Of a stretch of 64,000 nucleotides of DNA, positions 46,136 to 60,200 are shown piece by piece. Under the pieces are notes generated by a model. The model ran no database searches. It was not told the origin of the DNA and worked only from the letters and a program-made list of their open reading frames with translations. Within the stretch, counting starts at the first letter, position 1. Each line of letters starts with the position of its first letter. A program made the translations under genes and the position numbers. The DNA comes from Crotophaga sulcirostris (lineage: Eukaryota; Chordata; Aves; Cuculiformes; Crotophagidae), in contig VYZB01000377.1 in NCBI GenBank assembly GCA_013397455.1, positions 759,449 to 823,448 of the forward strand, read 5' to 3'.

Positions 46136-49100
46136 TCAAACAGGTATTCTGTGATGATTCTGGGAGTCCACTGAAGCTTACCCAAACTCGCAACATCTTT
46201 GTTAGCTGATGGAGGCTTACAAAAATCTAAAACCCCGGATGCACAAACTCTATTGCAAAATTAAAAATACCCTAAGAAATCTTTAATCTTAGAATCTTTA
46301 ATATACCCTGGGAAGAAGGCTTAAGCCTTATGCAGTTCACTCATATAATTCTGTCTTTCTTGGAGCCTAGAAATGACAATGTAATTTTGAAAATTATATG
46401 CATTAAGCCTCTCTGATTTAGTAGTCTGCAGGGAGTTGTTAGCAGTCAGTCTGGACTCAGGACAGCTGAATACTAGTTCTCATCTTATGAACTCAACTCA
46501 GGCTCCCTGGAGTTTTTCCAAGGGTACCTCAATCACTCTCTTCCCCGCAGTCCAAAAACCACTTTTTGTTCATTAGCTCTTACAATCTACAGAAAGAGTA
46601 TGTCCTCGAGAAGACTCATGACATCTAAATGTGTGTGTGCACATAAATTGTCACGTGTCTCTAGACCAGCAACATGTTTTCACTTGTAAATATGTATTAC
46701 AAGTAAATATGGGATATCAGTAAATGAAATATTATTAAGAATTGTTAGTATTACTGAGCTCACATCTGCTCTACACTATCACAAATCATTTGTAGTGTCA
46801 GTAGTCTCGTTTGTTCCTAGGTTTTAATTCAGAGCCTTTTTTCTGGCTCAGTTTAGTACATGAAGCAGGCTTGCATGCCAAAGCTGTGATTAACTTTATA
46901 GATGCAGCGGAATTATGGAAATGCATCATGCAAAAGTGCGTACTTGCCAAAATTATTCCATGACCTTGTGCTTAAACTGAGTTTTAAATAATTCAGTGAT
47001 GTATTGAATGAATAAATTTGTGCTGCTTGTTACTCTAAACAGTCATGCTTTCACTTTCCTTGCCATTTTTAATAAAGCCTCACTTTCTAATATTCATGAA
47101 ATATTGCATTTCAATTAAATTACATACGTATTGAGAAAATAGTTTGCCCTAAGCTGTTTAGTGTTGACACCAACTGTCATTTTCCTTTTCTTTTTGTATA
47201 ATAACCATGGAGGTTTTATATACGGGCAATATAAAGCACTGTCACACTGTAACGAGAAACTTTTTTGATTATGTATAGCACAATAGAGAATAAACCTAAG
47301 CTATTTTGTTATTTTTAAAGACTATTAATTTAGCTTAAATAGTGTATGCTCAGTCGAAACTTAAGTTTTCCATCCCTGGTTTCATGGAAACAGCACATAA
47401 AGTCTTCCAGAGTTTCAGGTACAGAGTAAAAACTGCAGCACTCAGGCCTTTGAGCTGGTTCGATTTTTGTTTTTTAAAATGCAAAGGTAACAGAAGAGCC
47501 ACAAGTTAAAAAGTTAGTATTTTAAATAACAAAAGAAGATAAAAGAGGATGCAAACATAAAACGATACCTCCATTGGAGCAGCAAAATATTGTTCTCCAA
47601 TTTGTCATTATTTCATTTTAGGTAAACTGATTAAAATTCTCGTGGCTCAGTGTACTTCCCTTTTAAAAATGGAATCCTGTCACTGTATTTATAAGTACTA
47701 ATTCCATATTTTCAAACTAAAAGTAAAGTTATATCATTTTGGATAATAAAACTATAACATTATTTTATATCTAAGTCTATCTATGTACTCATATGGCCCT
47801 CCCCATTCTACCTGATTTCATTTTCCACCATTTGGCCAAAATGAACAGCAATTTCTTAAGACCAGAAAGATCTTGTCAACTGTGCATTGCATATCACCCT
47901 CTGATGCAGAGAAAGAAAATTTATTACTGAGCTCAATGAGAGGCTGGTTCTTAACCTGAAGCTGTAAAGACTTCTCTGTTTCATACAGAGACCTGAATCA
48001 CAGTTACAGCACCACTGCAATGTGCTAGCTGTTGCAGATAACGATTACCACAGTTCATTCCCAGAGTGCAAGTGAATAGATGTTTTTAAGAAAAAGCAAA
48101 TATGAAACAAATGTCCTATCAGCACATGTTCATAAGGCTATCAAACTCCACACAACTCTTTTTCCATTCCTTACTCTTTTCAAATAGCAGGGGGCAGGCA
48201 GTTTGCAAGCTTCACCTGTTAGATAAAGATTTTTCATTAATGTCTGTAAGCAAACATGGATATAGTTACCATAGTGCATCTCTAACCATCTTAATAACTT
48301 TAAATTGGCCCTGACATACTGATAATCTTCACCCACTAGTGAAGCAAGCACCAGCACCATTGGTCATAATGTTTCCAGCAAATTACCACAAACTGTTCTG
48401 GTTGCCTCAGTGTAACTAAGAGGCCAGAAATGTTTGCCCTGAAACATTTACAATCAGTGTAAGGAAGACAGCAGCAAAATTACTGTTAACAGCTAGACAA
48501 AAGAAGTACATTACAGCAGCAAAAGCTCTTGATTCCATAACTGAAGTTATTTTTAAATATATAGTATAATGTTTTAAATAAACAACAGAAACATCATTCA
48601 TGTCTTAGAATTTCAGCAAAAGAAGTTGTCTTCAGCAAGAAAACTCAAACTACCAGTTCAGGAGAAGTTTGAAGTGAGCCAAGATCACGAGCCTTCTCAT
48701 ACAAATGTTTTCTGTTGAATTCTTCTGGAAAAATGTGGGAACCTACTTGGCACATGGTTTCCTTCACAGGGAAGGGAGGTATTTGTATCACGTAGACACT
48801 ATTTAAGAGCTTTTTATTTATATTTTTTGATTTTCACAATGAATATTGAGAGGTTCGATGAGCCTGCTTCACATTTTTATAGCAGTCAGCTCTTGATTTT
48901 AACGTTTTCTACAGCACTGGACTAAAAGGAGGTGCTTCTGAAAGGACATTCGACAGATCTTTGCAGCCTTCCTCTATTGAACACTGCTAGAAATCTATGT
49001 ATGGGATAAGACAATATAAAAGACCATTTTCTTTGATAACAGAGACTTCAAAAGGACTGTACTGATTAAAATATCTCTGAGGCCAGAGGATGTCAAATGC

Positions 49101-51117
49101 TTCTGTAGCTCACTTTGACTTCACAGAGTTGTGTTTTTATAACAGAGAAAGTTTAGCATTTAACTTCCAAAAAGGAGGAAGAAGTTAAACCCATCTCAAG
49201 TATCTCTATTTTACAAAAAAAAATCATATACAAATAAACTAACAAGGATTGCTAACCCAGGCATTTTTATTTAAAGATCTGTACTATACCAAAATAGGGA
49301 CTACTTTGGAGATGGAATAACTAATGTCACCAATTGTAATTGTAGAAATATTAGGGCAGATAATCCGTTCTTTGCACAAGTATTCTCCAAAATATGACTT
49401 CACAGTTAGACAAAGAAAAAGGGCTGAATATGTCAAGAAAGGTGGCAGAACCACAGAAGTTAAATTCTGACATATATGCCATGATCATGTAGGATCTGTA
49501 GAACATATAAGCCTTGAGGTGATATTTGCTTGTAACTCAAGTCTGTGTAAGATGAATATTGTGGCATGGTGGCACTTATTAAGTCAAGTTCAGTATGTTC
49601 ACTTACAAGATGCTCAAGTGAGACATTTGAAAGGACTCAGCATGGATTATAGGCATAAAAATGTATCAGTATTTTCAATATGTTAAATAAAGCTGCTTGT
49701 ATTTGATGATTTAAAGTCTTCAACATATATTCTCAGTATTTGTTTATTTTTTTGTCTCAATTACTGAGATGCATAAGCTACTATATAACTGAGTCACATA
49801 AAATATGAAGCCATTAACAACACATGACACAGACACATGCAGTTTGGAGAGCTACAAATTCTACTTGACATTTCACTTCCGTATTGGAATCTCACAAAAA
49901 TGACAGGAATGATATTTGAGAATTCTCACATTCTATGTGTTATCACTGCCCAATATATCCCCAAAGATAAGCCTTTTGTGCTTGAAAAAAACTGAAGGCA
50001 TTTGGCCTTGTCTTTTAATTAAATGTATATAACAACAATTTTACCAAAGGTCCATTGAATCCACTATCCTAATGGCCATTGGAAGAGCCCAAGAGCAGGG
50101 TATGCATACAGAAAAAGTTCTTCAGTGTATTTTCGCAGTTTCTTATGTCTCCAAGTTCAAGATATGTTCAACCAGAGGTTGGATTGTGTAAAAATTAAAA
50201 TGTATGATAATGAAACAAATACACAAATTGAGACCTTTTTCTATCTAAATATTTCTCACATTTAACTTTGCGCTATAGTTGCGATGTAAGTAAATCATGA
50301 ACAATAACCCAAAGATGCAATTGTCTGATACCATATAAAGAATGTTTTGGTTTTAATGTTTATTTCTTCTCTGCATTTCAATGGATTTTAGTTTTCATTA
50401 TGCAATACACACTTCAAACTTGGGTTTTTTTACTTATAGAAGTATAATACTCAGTTTAGCAAAGCACTTATGTCTAAGCATGGTCATATACTTACTTGTA
50501 TTGAGTATTGAAGTTAACATATACTTTCCTGAACTAGGTCCATTCTAAAGTGTCTGGATAATAAAAATCTTCCAGATGATGATACCATATCTTACCCTGG
50601 TGCTGTAAGCTGCAAGCAAAAAGTGCAAATGCACAGTAATAATAAAAATAAATACAATACTGTTCATCTTAAAATAAAATAAAATGATTGACTGGTGAAA
50701 AAAACCATATTTTAGAACAATACATAATAATCAGCTCTATGAATTATTATTACTTTATAAACGCAAACCTACTTCTTTAAAATCAATTATATATGTTCGA
50801 TTTATTCCAGAGGCGTAGGAGTGAGCCCTGGATTCATTCATTTGCATATAATTTGACAGAGATACATGCTTTTGAATATACAGTAAAATAGAACTGTTTC
50901 TCTTTGCAGTAACACAGGATAAAGGGCTCCCAGGGCAAAGAACTGATGAATAAGGTTTGTTTGTCAAAAATTAAATTACTATTGGAAAATAAAATCTTAA
51001 ACTCTTTTAAAGAGCGCAGCTTACTATCATTTTGTTTATGAATCTGACTTTCCAGTTTGTGTAAAGAAAGTTTAATAAAGTGATTATCAGTGTGATACAA
51101 ACCCCAAACAAACATTG
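46136..51117. other. AT-rich unique sequence, nothing recognised
   Basis: Short frames only. A 14-base minus-strand piece near 50595-50610 sits between a good acceptor (actttttgcttgcag) and a gtaaga donor but is too small to trust. Confidence 0.55.
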
Positions 51118-51142
51118 CCCCCCCCCCCCCCCCAAAAAAAAA
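51118..51142 (+). repeat. C16-A9 homopolymer junction
   Basis: Sixteen C directly followed by nine A. The minus strand carries G16. Minus-strand frames with runs of Gly across it (for example 50834-51205) are artefacts of this tract. Confidence 0.95.
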
Positions 51143-53469
51143 GGAAGAGAAGAAACATTTTGATTTCTTGTCTCTGTCTGGGATTTCATAAATAGAAGGA
51201 AGCAAAAAAGTGGTTTCAAAAATAAAATGTTAATGCAATATATGGGCAACTGGAAATCTTATCAAGACAAAGTAATCCTATTTCTGTTATTTGAAAATAT
51301 TCTCTGTCTTTTAGATATCAAGCACATGTCCAGTCTTTTCAAGGAGTGCTGGAGGATATCATACGGATGAGATGCTCACGGAAAACTTGGACAAGCTCCA
51401 TTGATTCTTCCAAATACTCTGTATTAGCACTGAAGAGTCAAGGAAGATCTGTATATCACTACAATCATATATTAATTTTTTCAGTGTCCTCTGAGCAATT
51501 TGTATTATTTATCAATTGAAACATCACAATATAAGAAAGACAAAATAACGTATATTTAAAAAGAAACAAGACACTGATGTGAAAAGTGTTAAAAGTACAA
51601 CGTATTGAACTTTAAACTAGCACTCTAGTCTTCATTACTATTAAATAAACACATAGTAACACCAATAGTTACCTTTTGCAGTAATATTCGTAACAGTTTA
51701 CATTTTTCAGTTTTATTTCTATGCAGAATTGTGGGATTTGCACACAAAATGGTGCAGAGGTGAATGAACATAGTTCTCTCCTGACTTCCAACAAACCCTC
51801 TCTATACCGCCTCTGTATCATTTAGACGATGTCCCCTCACTGCCTCTAGCATACCCGTCGTTCAACCTCTCCCCTATTGTGCACCTATTTGAAGCATCTC
51901 CGAGAGACCTTGAAGCCTGCTTGACTTCATTTCTGTCCTGAACTCCTTAATTTTCCCCTATTTCACGTATTAATTCCTAACCAATTAACCCTCTAAAAAA
52001 GCTTTGCATCCTCTTCCCATCCTTGTCTTTTTACTTTGTGTGTCAAATTAACACTACAAGTCTTTTTTTTCCTCAAAAGTTATTGTACCCGCTTACAAAG
52101 AAGTATTGTTAAATCTATACGTACAGACATCTATATAATAATTATGTATGTACAAACACACCAGTCTTCACAGATTGTCATTCTCCTGTAGACCAAATGC
52201 ATTATGTTTGAACACTATTAATAGATTTATAGGTATTCTCTTGGACAAAGAGCTTGTCTCCTCCATTCTGTGCAGAAATCAAAATTTCAGTAGCATTCAA
52301 CTGATAATTATATAGTGAATTTAAAAATAATCAACCCAATGTGCCCTAGAAATTACTCATGAAAAGATTTATTCATGTATTGCCCTAACACTTGTCACTC
52401 AGCCAGCAGTGATGCCTGACTTAACTGAAAATATCGATTTACTACCCTGAAATTTAGGGGTTTTTAAAAGTCATTTACAATGTATTCCATAGAACCAGTG
52501 ACAGAAGCTAGAGCATTTGAGCTTTAATCAACACAGTTCAGCCCCGCTTTTCTGTCATTCTATTGCACATAGACATATGAAGACGAAGAGATTTTTTTCA
52601 GAAGCCCTTGAGGAGACCATGGCTGTGACTTTTAGAGTCTGCTGCACAGTGTGCAACAGCTTTTGACTGAGTGAAATGTCATGTACAAGTGAGGATATCT
52701 CAGATAAAACTGACGTAAAGTTTCAGCAAAAAAACCAGTAACAGTTCAAGAAATTATCAAGAAAACATATGAAGAGTTTGGAGCACAGGCTTAGGTTCCA
52801 CATAATTCCACACATAGTAAAATAAATTTATGAAGAGAAATCTGCTTCTATATAGGACTATTTTTTTTTTTTTAAACTAGGACTCCTGGCATCTAAACAT
52901 ACTGAATAATGATAAATTATTCTAAATAACTCTATGATACTGCTGCTGTTAATGATTTACTAGGTAAAAAATAAATTAATAACTTAGTGTTTAAACCTTG
53001 TGTTTCATTTTAGGTTTCTAATATCCAAACTTGCAATTTTCAGACCAACACATATATGAAACTTCATTTCCCTTACACCTTATGGGAAGTCTACATACCT
53101 AACTTTGGGCTTAGTGAAAATTTTAGAATAGATATTCTCTGTATCATTCTCTCCTGAGGTCTGGTATCCTACTCACCAAAACAGTATGCCTGGTCGCAGA
53201 GCACTGTGGTTTTTCTATGTATACCCTGAATTTCTTTCCATGGAAACACAGTATAACAGAGAATGGAGAAAGCTGTTATACCAAACCACGAAGAAAGGAT
53301 CAAGACTCGCACTGAAGGGAGAAATTTTGCATACATTGCAGGTTACATTTGAAAAATTTATCACAAATCTCAGAGGCCATAAAGGCATGATGCCCTGTCT
53401 AATTGCTGCAGTGGGAATGGGCATCTGGGGAGAAGGAGACGGCCGAGAAAACTTCTTTTAATGACTTAC
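51143..53469. other. Unique sequence, weak signals only
   Basis: Contains T13 at 52861-52873. A 49-nt minus-strand piece near 53179-53227 has a gtgagt donor and open frames, but its phase conflicts with the 53470-53594 candidate. A 91-codon plus frame (53186-53461) overlaps it and has no flanking signals. Confidence 0.45.
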
Positions 53470-53594
53470 CTTTGTCCGTACTTGTCCAATCATTCCAATC
53501 ATGAGCTAGGGTTTGCAAATATGATTTTAGCTTGTTATGAAGCCAGAAGCTAAAAGCTGATCTAGCAGAGTGTGTGTTACAACCAGCCATTTTT
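53470..53594 (-). CDS. Candidate internal exon, unrecognised host gene, 125 nt
   Basis: On the minus strand the acceptor ttttccatgctttcag and the donor ACAAAG|gtaagt flank 125 bases. Only one frame is open throughout (one base, 41 codons, one base). The peptide begins KMAGCNTHSARSAFSFWLHN and continues KLKSYLQTLAHDWNDW, which suggests an amphipathic helix rich in aromatic residues. It exits in phase 1, which the 44324-44428 candidate accepts. The Met near the start could be an initiator if this were the first coding exon. Another frame stops after about 21 codons (KWLVVTHTLLDQLLASGF) and would suit a last exon. No family recognised. Confidence 0.3.
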
Positions 53595-54192
53595 CTGAAA
53601 GCATGGAAAATTTACAAGAACTCATACACCTTGGAATGCTCTCATCCTGGCATTTCTGGTTCATGCAGATGTCTACAGTGATAATATAACAGCATTCACC
53701 AAACAAGGAACATACTCACCAGATGCATCTATTTTATAACAGTTTTGCAAATAAACCTCTGATATTAAAGTATTTCTTTCCTACAAATATTTGCTCTGTG
53801 GCAATGTATATCATGCAGATGTGACCACTATTCAATTATAAATTCTGTTTCCTTTATCACAATATTGAAAGTACAGATCATAGTTACTCATACAAGAATT
53901 CTCATTTTCTTTACACTTTAAACCCAAATGATAACTTGTTTAACTTGGTAATAAAATTAATTTCTAGCATAACTACTACCTTTTCCTTAGTCATTCTGAA
54001 GTAGAGTAAAATCATAAATTAAAGTTACATTAATAAAATTATCCAACGTAAATATACTTGCTTACATCCTTAATACATCTTCACGTGTTCCCAGACACAG
54101 ACTCCCCGGTCCGGTTTATATCACTACATACTTAGCTTCCACAGTAATTTTATTCAGTAAGTGACAGATGTGAAAATCTCCTCAGTTCTTAC

Positions 54193-54248
54193 CTGATGAT
54201 TGACAGACATTCTGAGGCTAAGTAGATCCATCAACAATGTACAATGAT
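54193..54248 (-). CDS. Candidate internal exon, 56 nt, unrecognised
   Basis: Very good splice flanks on the minus strand: acceptor tctcatctgatttcacag and donor CATCAG|gtaaga. One frame is open (two bases, then HCTLLMDLLSLRMSVNHQ, exit in phase 0); the other two contain stops. It lies 600 bp upstream of the 53470-53594 candidate, but phases do not match directly, so either an exon lies between or one of them is false. Confidence 0.25.
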
Positions 54249-57200
54249 CTGTGAAATCAGATGAGACTTAGAGTCAGAAAGTTGACTAATTTAGCTCACG
54301 CCATAATACTGGTATATGTATTCAAAACAATGAACAGGAATCAATGTCATTATAAAAACATTTTTTAAAAAAAAGAAAAAAAAAGAAAACATTAGTGTTG
54401 CTAAGCTTGAGAAAGGAATGTGAATACCACACATTAAGCTAATATGTGAATTTGGCATTGTATCACCCGTATCCTTAAATTTCACAGTTTGCCACTATTC
54501 AGAGAGTGGTGCAGGGACAGCAACTCAGGATAGGAACATGATCATCATGGGCAAGCATTGGAGAAGTTGTTTCTTGGTGCCTCTCATGTTCTGGTAACTT
54601 CTCATCCAAGTGTGGGGTCAACTGCCTGTTCCCCTGTCAGTTCCACAAAACCAAATGTCATCAGTTTTCTTTAGATTTCCTTGGACGCAAATTGAACTAA
54701 GAAAAGTTTCAATCACCAGCTTCAACCCTAGTCGTGACAGCAGTATGTCATTAGGCTTAGAGGTTAAAGCCCAGCACTTAAATATCTAATACATACATAG
54801 TGCAGGCACAAGGCAAAAATTTCTTTAAAAAGTTGCTTCGTTCATCTCATTGTGTTTTGAAACATTCTTGAAAAGCAAACAAAAAAAAAAACCCAGGAGA
54901 TAGAAACAAGGATGACATAGGAACATGATTTTTAAGTTGCATTTTACATAGTTAAAATTGGAAATAATACGGTTGGATCTTGCTTTCACTTCTTTCATTT
55001 GTTTTTTTTTAATAATGTTTTTAACTGCAGTAGATAAGCACATAAGCAGATTTCTGCACACAAACTATGTTTTCTTATTAGGACACTTGTATTTATTCCA
55101 GAGGTCTGACAGGCAAAAAAACAGAAATTCAGGGAAGGGAAGAATTTCTGATGTAGCCTAACATGAAATCATTTACCACTTACTCCAAATATTCAACTTA
55201 CTTCAAGAAAATGAACAGTGCCTCATTATTCCTAATGACAAATTATTCTGTAACACTGAAAGAAAAATGTAAAAGCAGAGGTAGGTAATTATTCCTTAAA
55301 AGCAATCCAGTCTCACATTTAGAAATGGCAGCGTTAATCACATGTATTCACTGTAAGTGAAAAAAAAAGTTATGATCTAGGGAAAATTTTTTTTAGGCAT
55401 GTGATTACGGAGTCAGCAAGCAGAAATTTTCAGAGCACAATTTCTTATTTTGAATTGCATAGCTATCTATTTTTTATTAGCTCTAAATACCTTCAATTGT
55501 CTTCTGAATTTCTGCATCCAAGTGCCACTTCAAGGAGATTACACTTCATTATGGCAGTAACAATTTAAAACAACATCTTTTCCAATGCATACTTTAGGAA
55601 GCTGACTTGTTTCCAGATATTTAAAATCTCTAGCTAATGTCATCATATAACATACTAAAAAGAATAAACAACATACAATATAATTTTTTTTTATATCTCC
55701 ACATTTTTAAATCAAACCAACTTCAGTCTTTAGATCTATTATACTGCAAGCAAGTAATGTTAGGTAGGTAACTAACTAAAAAGAATCTTTAGTTAAGCAA
55801 CAAGTTTACACCTAGGTTATTTTCATGATATCTGTATTTTGGCAGATATGTCGATTTAGAAGGTGATAGTTTCGCTACTAAGAAAACAAAATTTCAGAAG
55901 TTTCAAATATGCATAACAAAGCTGAGGCAATACACCACTAGCAATCTAAAACCTTTCAAAAATTAGCATGTTATTTTGAATTCCAACCCTGAAATATTTT
56001 ACCAATGTGTTAAACTCAATTATGCTTGAAAAATATCTTTCTGTGAAGATTTTTTTATTATTATTATTATTTATTTTTCCTTCTTAAAGAAATCTAGGCA
56101 ATGAAACAGTTGTATGCTTCAGGGCTAGCGATGAAGCAGACAACTGATCAAGCTTGTAAAACTGAGAGTTTTCATTTATTTCATCATTGCTGGATAATCG
56201 TCATTACAGAGGATCTTTATTTGAACCATCTAGAAAATACAGTATCTAATAAAATTTTATTTACTGACAGAAATTTTGCTGACAAGAAAACTAATGCTTT
56301 TGTGAAATTTGAGTATTTTTAATATCAATACTTTAAAAATCAGCCCTACAAGCTTTACAACACTTAAAGCTGAAAGGTTAGTAAGCAGTATAAGGTATTT
56401 TCTAAGAACTTTTATCCAAACTTAAAAGGCTTTTGTATATATTCATATACCTTTAGGGACATAAAATTCTAAAAATAACTGACAGAGTGACTGAGAATGT
56501 CTCTGTAAATATCTATCTATTTTGCCTGCATGCTTATCCAACCAAGAGCAAGAGAGTTGTGAATCAGGAGCTATGAAGCTACAGTTATTTTGAGCAGGGC
56601 GTTAACCATGACCACAAAGCCTCTGCAGTTCATTCGGCTTGTTTGCAGCAGCCTTGCATGAACTCCTGGATCCTGTAATCTTGCAAATGCCTGGGTCAAA
56701 TACTCTGCAAGTCAAGTAGACTTGTCACAAGTAAAATGAGTTTGTTTAATCACACCCTGCTTCATGGATCTTCCACTGCTCTAAGAAATATAAAGACAGG
56801 ATTCTAGGTAAAACAATCTTTTATTCATATTATCTGGACTGTAGAATTAGTCTTAAAACATTGAGCTTGGTAGAAGATCTTCATCCTAAATAGGTTAAGG
56901 AAAAATAGAGGTAAGAAAATGATAGGAAAAGTAATCCTATAAAGGAAAATACAAGAGTTTATTCAAAATAAATAACCAGATTATACATATACAACAATTT
57001 ATACTTATGTACTGCCATTGAAATGTTTGGCAGGAAATACAGAGACCCCAAATAAAATTTCCGAAAAATTTATTTAGCAGCAGCTAACTGATTGATTGTT
57101 TCTGCTATAATTACTTTAATTTCTTGGATAACAAAATAACTGCAGAGTCCTTGGATCTTGACTATTACTATTTTTATTAGGTGAGAAAACAGAGCTTGTA

Positions 57201-60200
57201 AGGGGCCACATGCCTTACATCAAGTAATTGAATACTATTCTACCTTTCATTATAAGTCTTAAGAAAAAGAACTGATTTCAGTAATTCCTATTTAATATAA
57301 ATAATCTGGTCAAGTAAGTTAACATTTAAGGAAAATGTGATTCTGACATTAAAAATTTTTGTATAAAGGTGTTGTTGTCAGGCATAGAGTTATGCATGAA
57401 GTGCTATATATAAATATATCAAATCTCCTTTCACTGAAGCTGTATGTATAAAAACATTTTACCATAGAGTTGTGATAAGACAGCTGTAATTACTTTAGTG
57501 CCCTGAAGACATGAAGGCACATAGCTGTCACAAGTGATATTTGTTAATGATAATGACTTAAAAACTACAATGAGCTTTTTTTTTAATCTTTTTGTTGGTT
57601 CTAAAGAAAGTAGTATAGCTGCAGAATAAAAAGTATGATTCTTCAACATTACTGAGAAGTTTTGATAAATTCATATGCAGAAATCCACTTAAAGAAATAA
57701 GGTGTATGACTATTGCCATTACTAGAGTATAACCAAAGGCATGTTTTTGCAGACTGTAGATGTAAGATCAGACTGATTTTCAGATTTCAAGCTAAATTTC
57801 AGGTCCACTAATTAGATCAGAAATCTTTGTTCTTCCTATCGAAGACAGATTTCAAACAAATGTCGATACAAGACAACAGCAAATAGAAACTCAATTCATC
57901 GTCCTCAGAGTATTCAGTGTATTACAGTACTTAACCAATAATTTAAAGCATGTGTTCTATTTGACACTACATTGCCACTGGGTATGGGAGCATAGGACTG
58001 ATTTTTTTGTTGTTGTTGTTTATATATACACACTACAAATGGCAGGTACAAATTTAAACTTGATACAATCTATTTGCTATTTCCATTCAGTATTTATGCA
58101 TACTGAGTAGGAATATTTGCCCTAAATGGAAAGTCTTGACTTTACCTGGCCTCAAATTCAAGAACAACTTTGAGTATTTAGCTAAGTGAAGAGGAAGAAG
58201 AATTGTTTCTTGTGTCTGTAAGTTATTACAATGAGATGTAGAATTTCCGAGTCTGCTGACAATAAGGCCGGCTGCTTAAATCAACGTGTATCCATGCTAA
58301 AATGTATGTCTGAGTAATGTCCCTTTAAAATCATCACAGTGCACTTTCAATGTATTAGCAGAGATGACAAGTCTGCTCATAAATGACTTAAGTCTTACAT
58401 GGTAATATGTGTGTTAGGTCAAGTACAGTAACATGGAGAAAAATCCTCCTCAGCAGTGCCACAAACTCTGAAAGGAAAATGTGACAGAAGATATTCAGTA
58501 CCATCTCCACTGGATCAATTTCTAGGTCAGTGGTTTGTCCTTTAAAAATGTCAAAGCAAGACAAATGCTCACAACTGTAGTTTTTTTAATAATATGCTAC
58601 ATGTGAAACCTAACATATGCCTCACTATAGCTTCTGAGATTAGTGTGAATTGAAGAATGAGCTTGTCCAGTGTGAGGACAGAAATATAAAATAAAAATAG
58701 AGTCCTTAGATACTGTGGCTCTGACACACATCATATACTGCAGCAGAAAGACCACTGGTGATCTCACTTTTTCAGGGTTAGGATTTAGAGAGTGGGTCAC
58801 TGCTACTTGCTTCTTTAGCTATGCTTCTGTCATTTGTTCTGTGTGCTACTGCAGAGCTTTTATCCAGCTAAGGAAAAAACTCCCTTTGATATCAGCTATA
58901 AAATAGGTAATTTAAGCTTTATCATTTTTTTGCAGGAATTTCCTTCACTTGCATAGGAGCTAATTAGTTTCAGTTCTGAAAAAATCTGGAGCGAAAGACC
59001 GAAATTTCTTATTGAGGCAGAAGAACATTTCCTTTTTCCCACACTAAGTGCTCGGTGAAGTTAAACAAGGTTAGGCTTCTGCTAAAGAGGGCAGGTTCGG
59101 CTTTGAAAAACCTGGACACAAAGTTCTGAAATATTAATACAATTTGAGTGAGGTAATTCAAGCCAGGTGCTCCACAGTGAGTTTTCTAGTCACGGTATTA
59201 ACACATACCTAGTCCTGTAAGGATTAATGAGGCCCTTGAGAATTAGTAAGTCCTTCCATGTAGTATTAAACAACTTTACTCTCACAGATGCAGAATGTCC
59301 TATTGACCTAATGAAAATGCTTAACTTTTTTCAGTATTTCACATTATTAATTTCAACTGCCTTCATACTGAGGTATACAGCACATTTAATAAATACATGT
59401 ATTCAAAGCCACTTCTTTTCAGCCTCATGATCTTTTTTTATATTTTCTTTCACAGTGATGAGCAGATTGTGTTGGCTTTTACCAGGACAGAATTAACACT
59501 TTGGACTACACTTTTTCCTACTGCTCTCTATCCATGCAAAGCTGATCCATGCATCCAGCTTAACTGTTTCCTAAGAATCATCCCAACACAAGGTATCACA
59601 AAGTCCACACAAAACATACTTTATCTCACTTTTTATGAAATACTATTTCCACACAGCAACAAAACCTCAGCATCTGACTTGAATCAATAGTTTTTCACAA
59701 AGAAAAAATATGCAGTTCATAGCAGGGAAGGCCAAGTGATGCAAAAGACACCCTTCAATCTCTCCAAACAGTTCTGTACCAAAACAAATGTAACAGAGCC
59801 AGCTGTTAGGATTGCTATTGCTGGACAGAAAGGGGACAAACATAAGCACTATTGTATTTTACATTACTTTTTCCACTGACCAATCCATTAAGCATTGACT
59901 TAAATACTGAATTGATAACGAAAAAAAAAGGTTCATATTAATTCAGAGAAAGAAAATATCAAACATCAAGTTGTGCTTGTGACAAAGACAGCTGACAAAA
60001 ACTCAATGTCTATGCACAGTGTAACACGTGGATCCTGAAACTAATATACTCCTCCACCCCAAATATGAAGGACATCAAGTAGGATGATGATTAAATAATG
60101 AAACAATATTGTAATGTGACGTCACTGTACAATATAAACTATAATCTTCTAATAAAATACCTTGCATTATGTAAGCAAATATTTTACATGTTTAATTAAA

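Noticed and set aside
50834..51249. Minus-strand frames of 123 and 80 codons with poly-Gly
   Set aside because: They are produced by the C16 tract and have no coding character on either side.
53720..53758. 39-nt minus-strand exon with GTGAGT donor
   Set aside because: Its only open frame does not fit the phase of either neighbour (54193-54248 or the open frame of 53470-53594).
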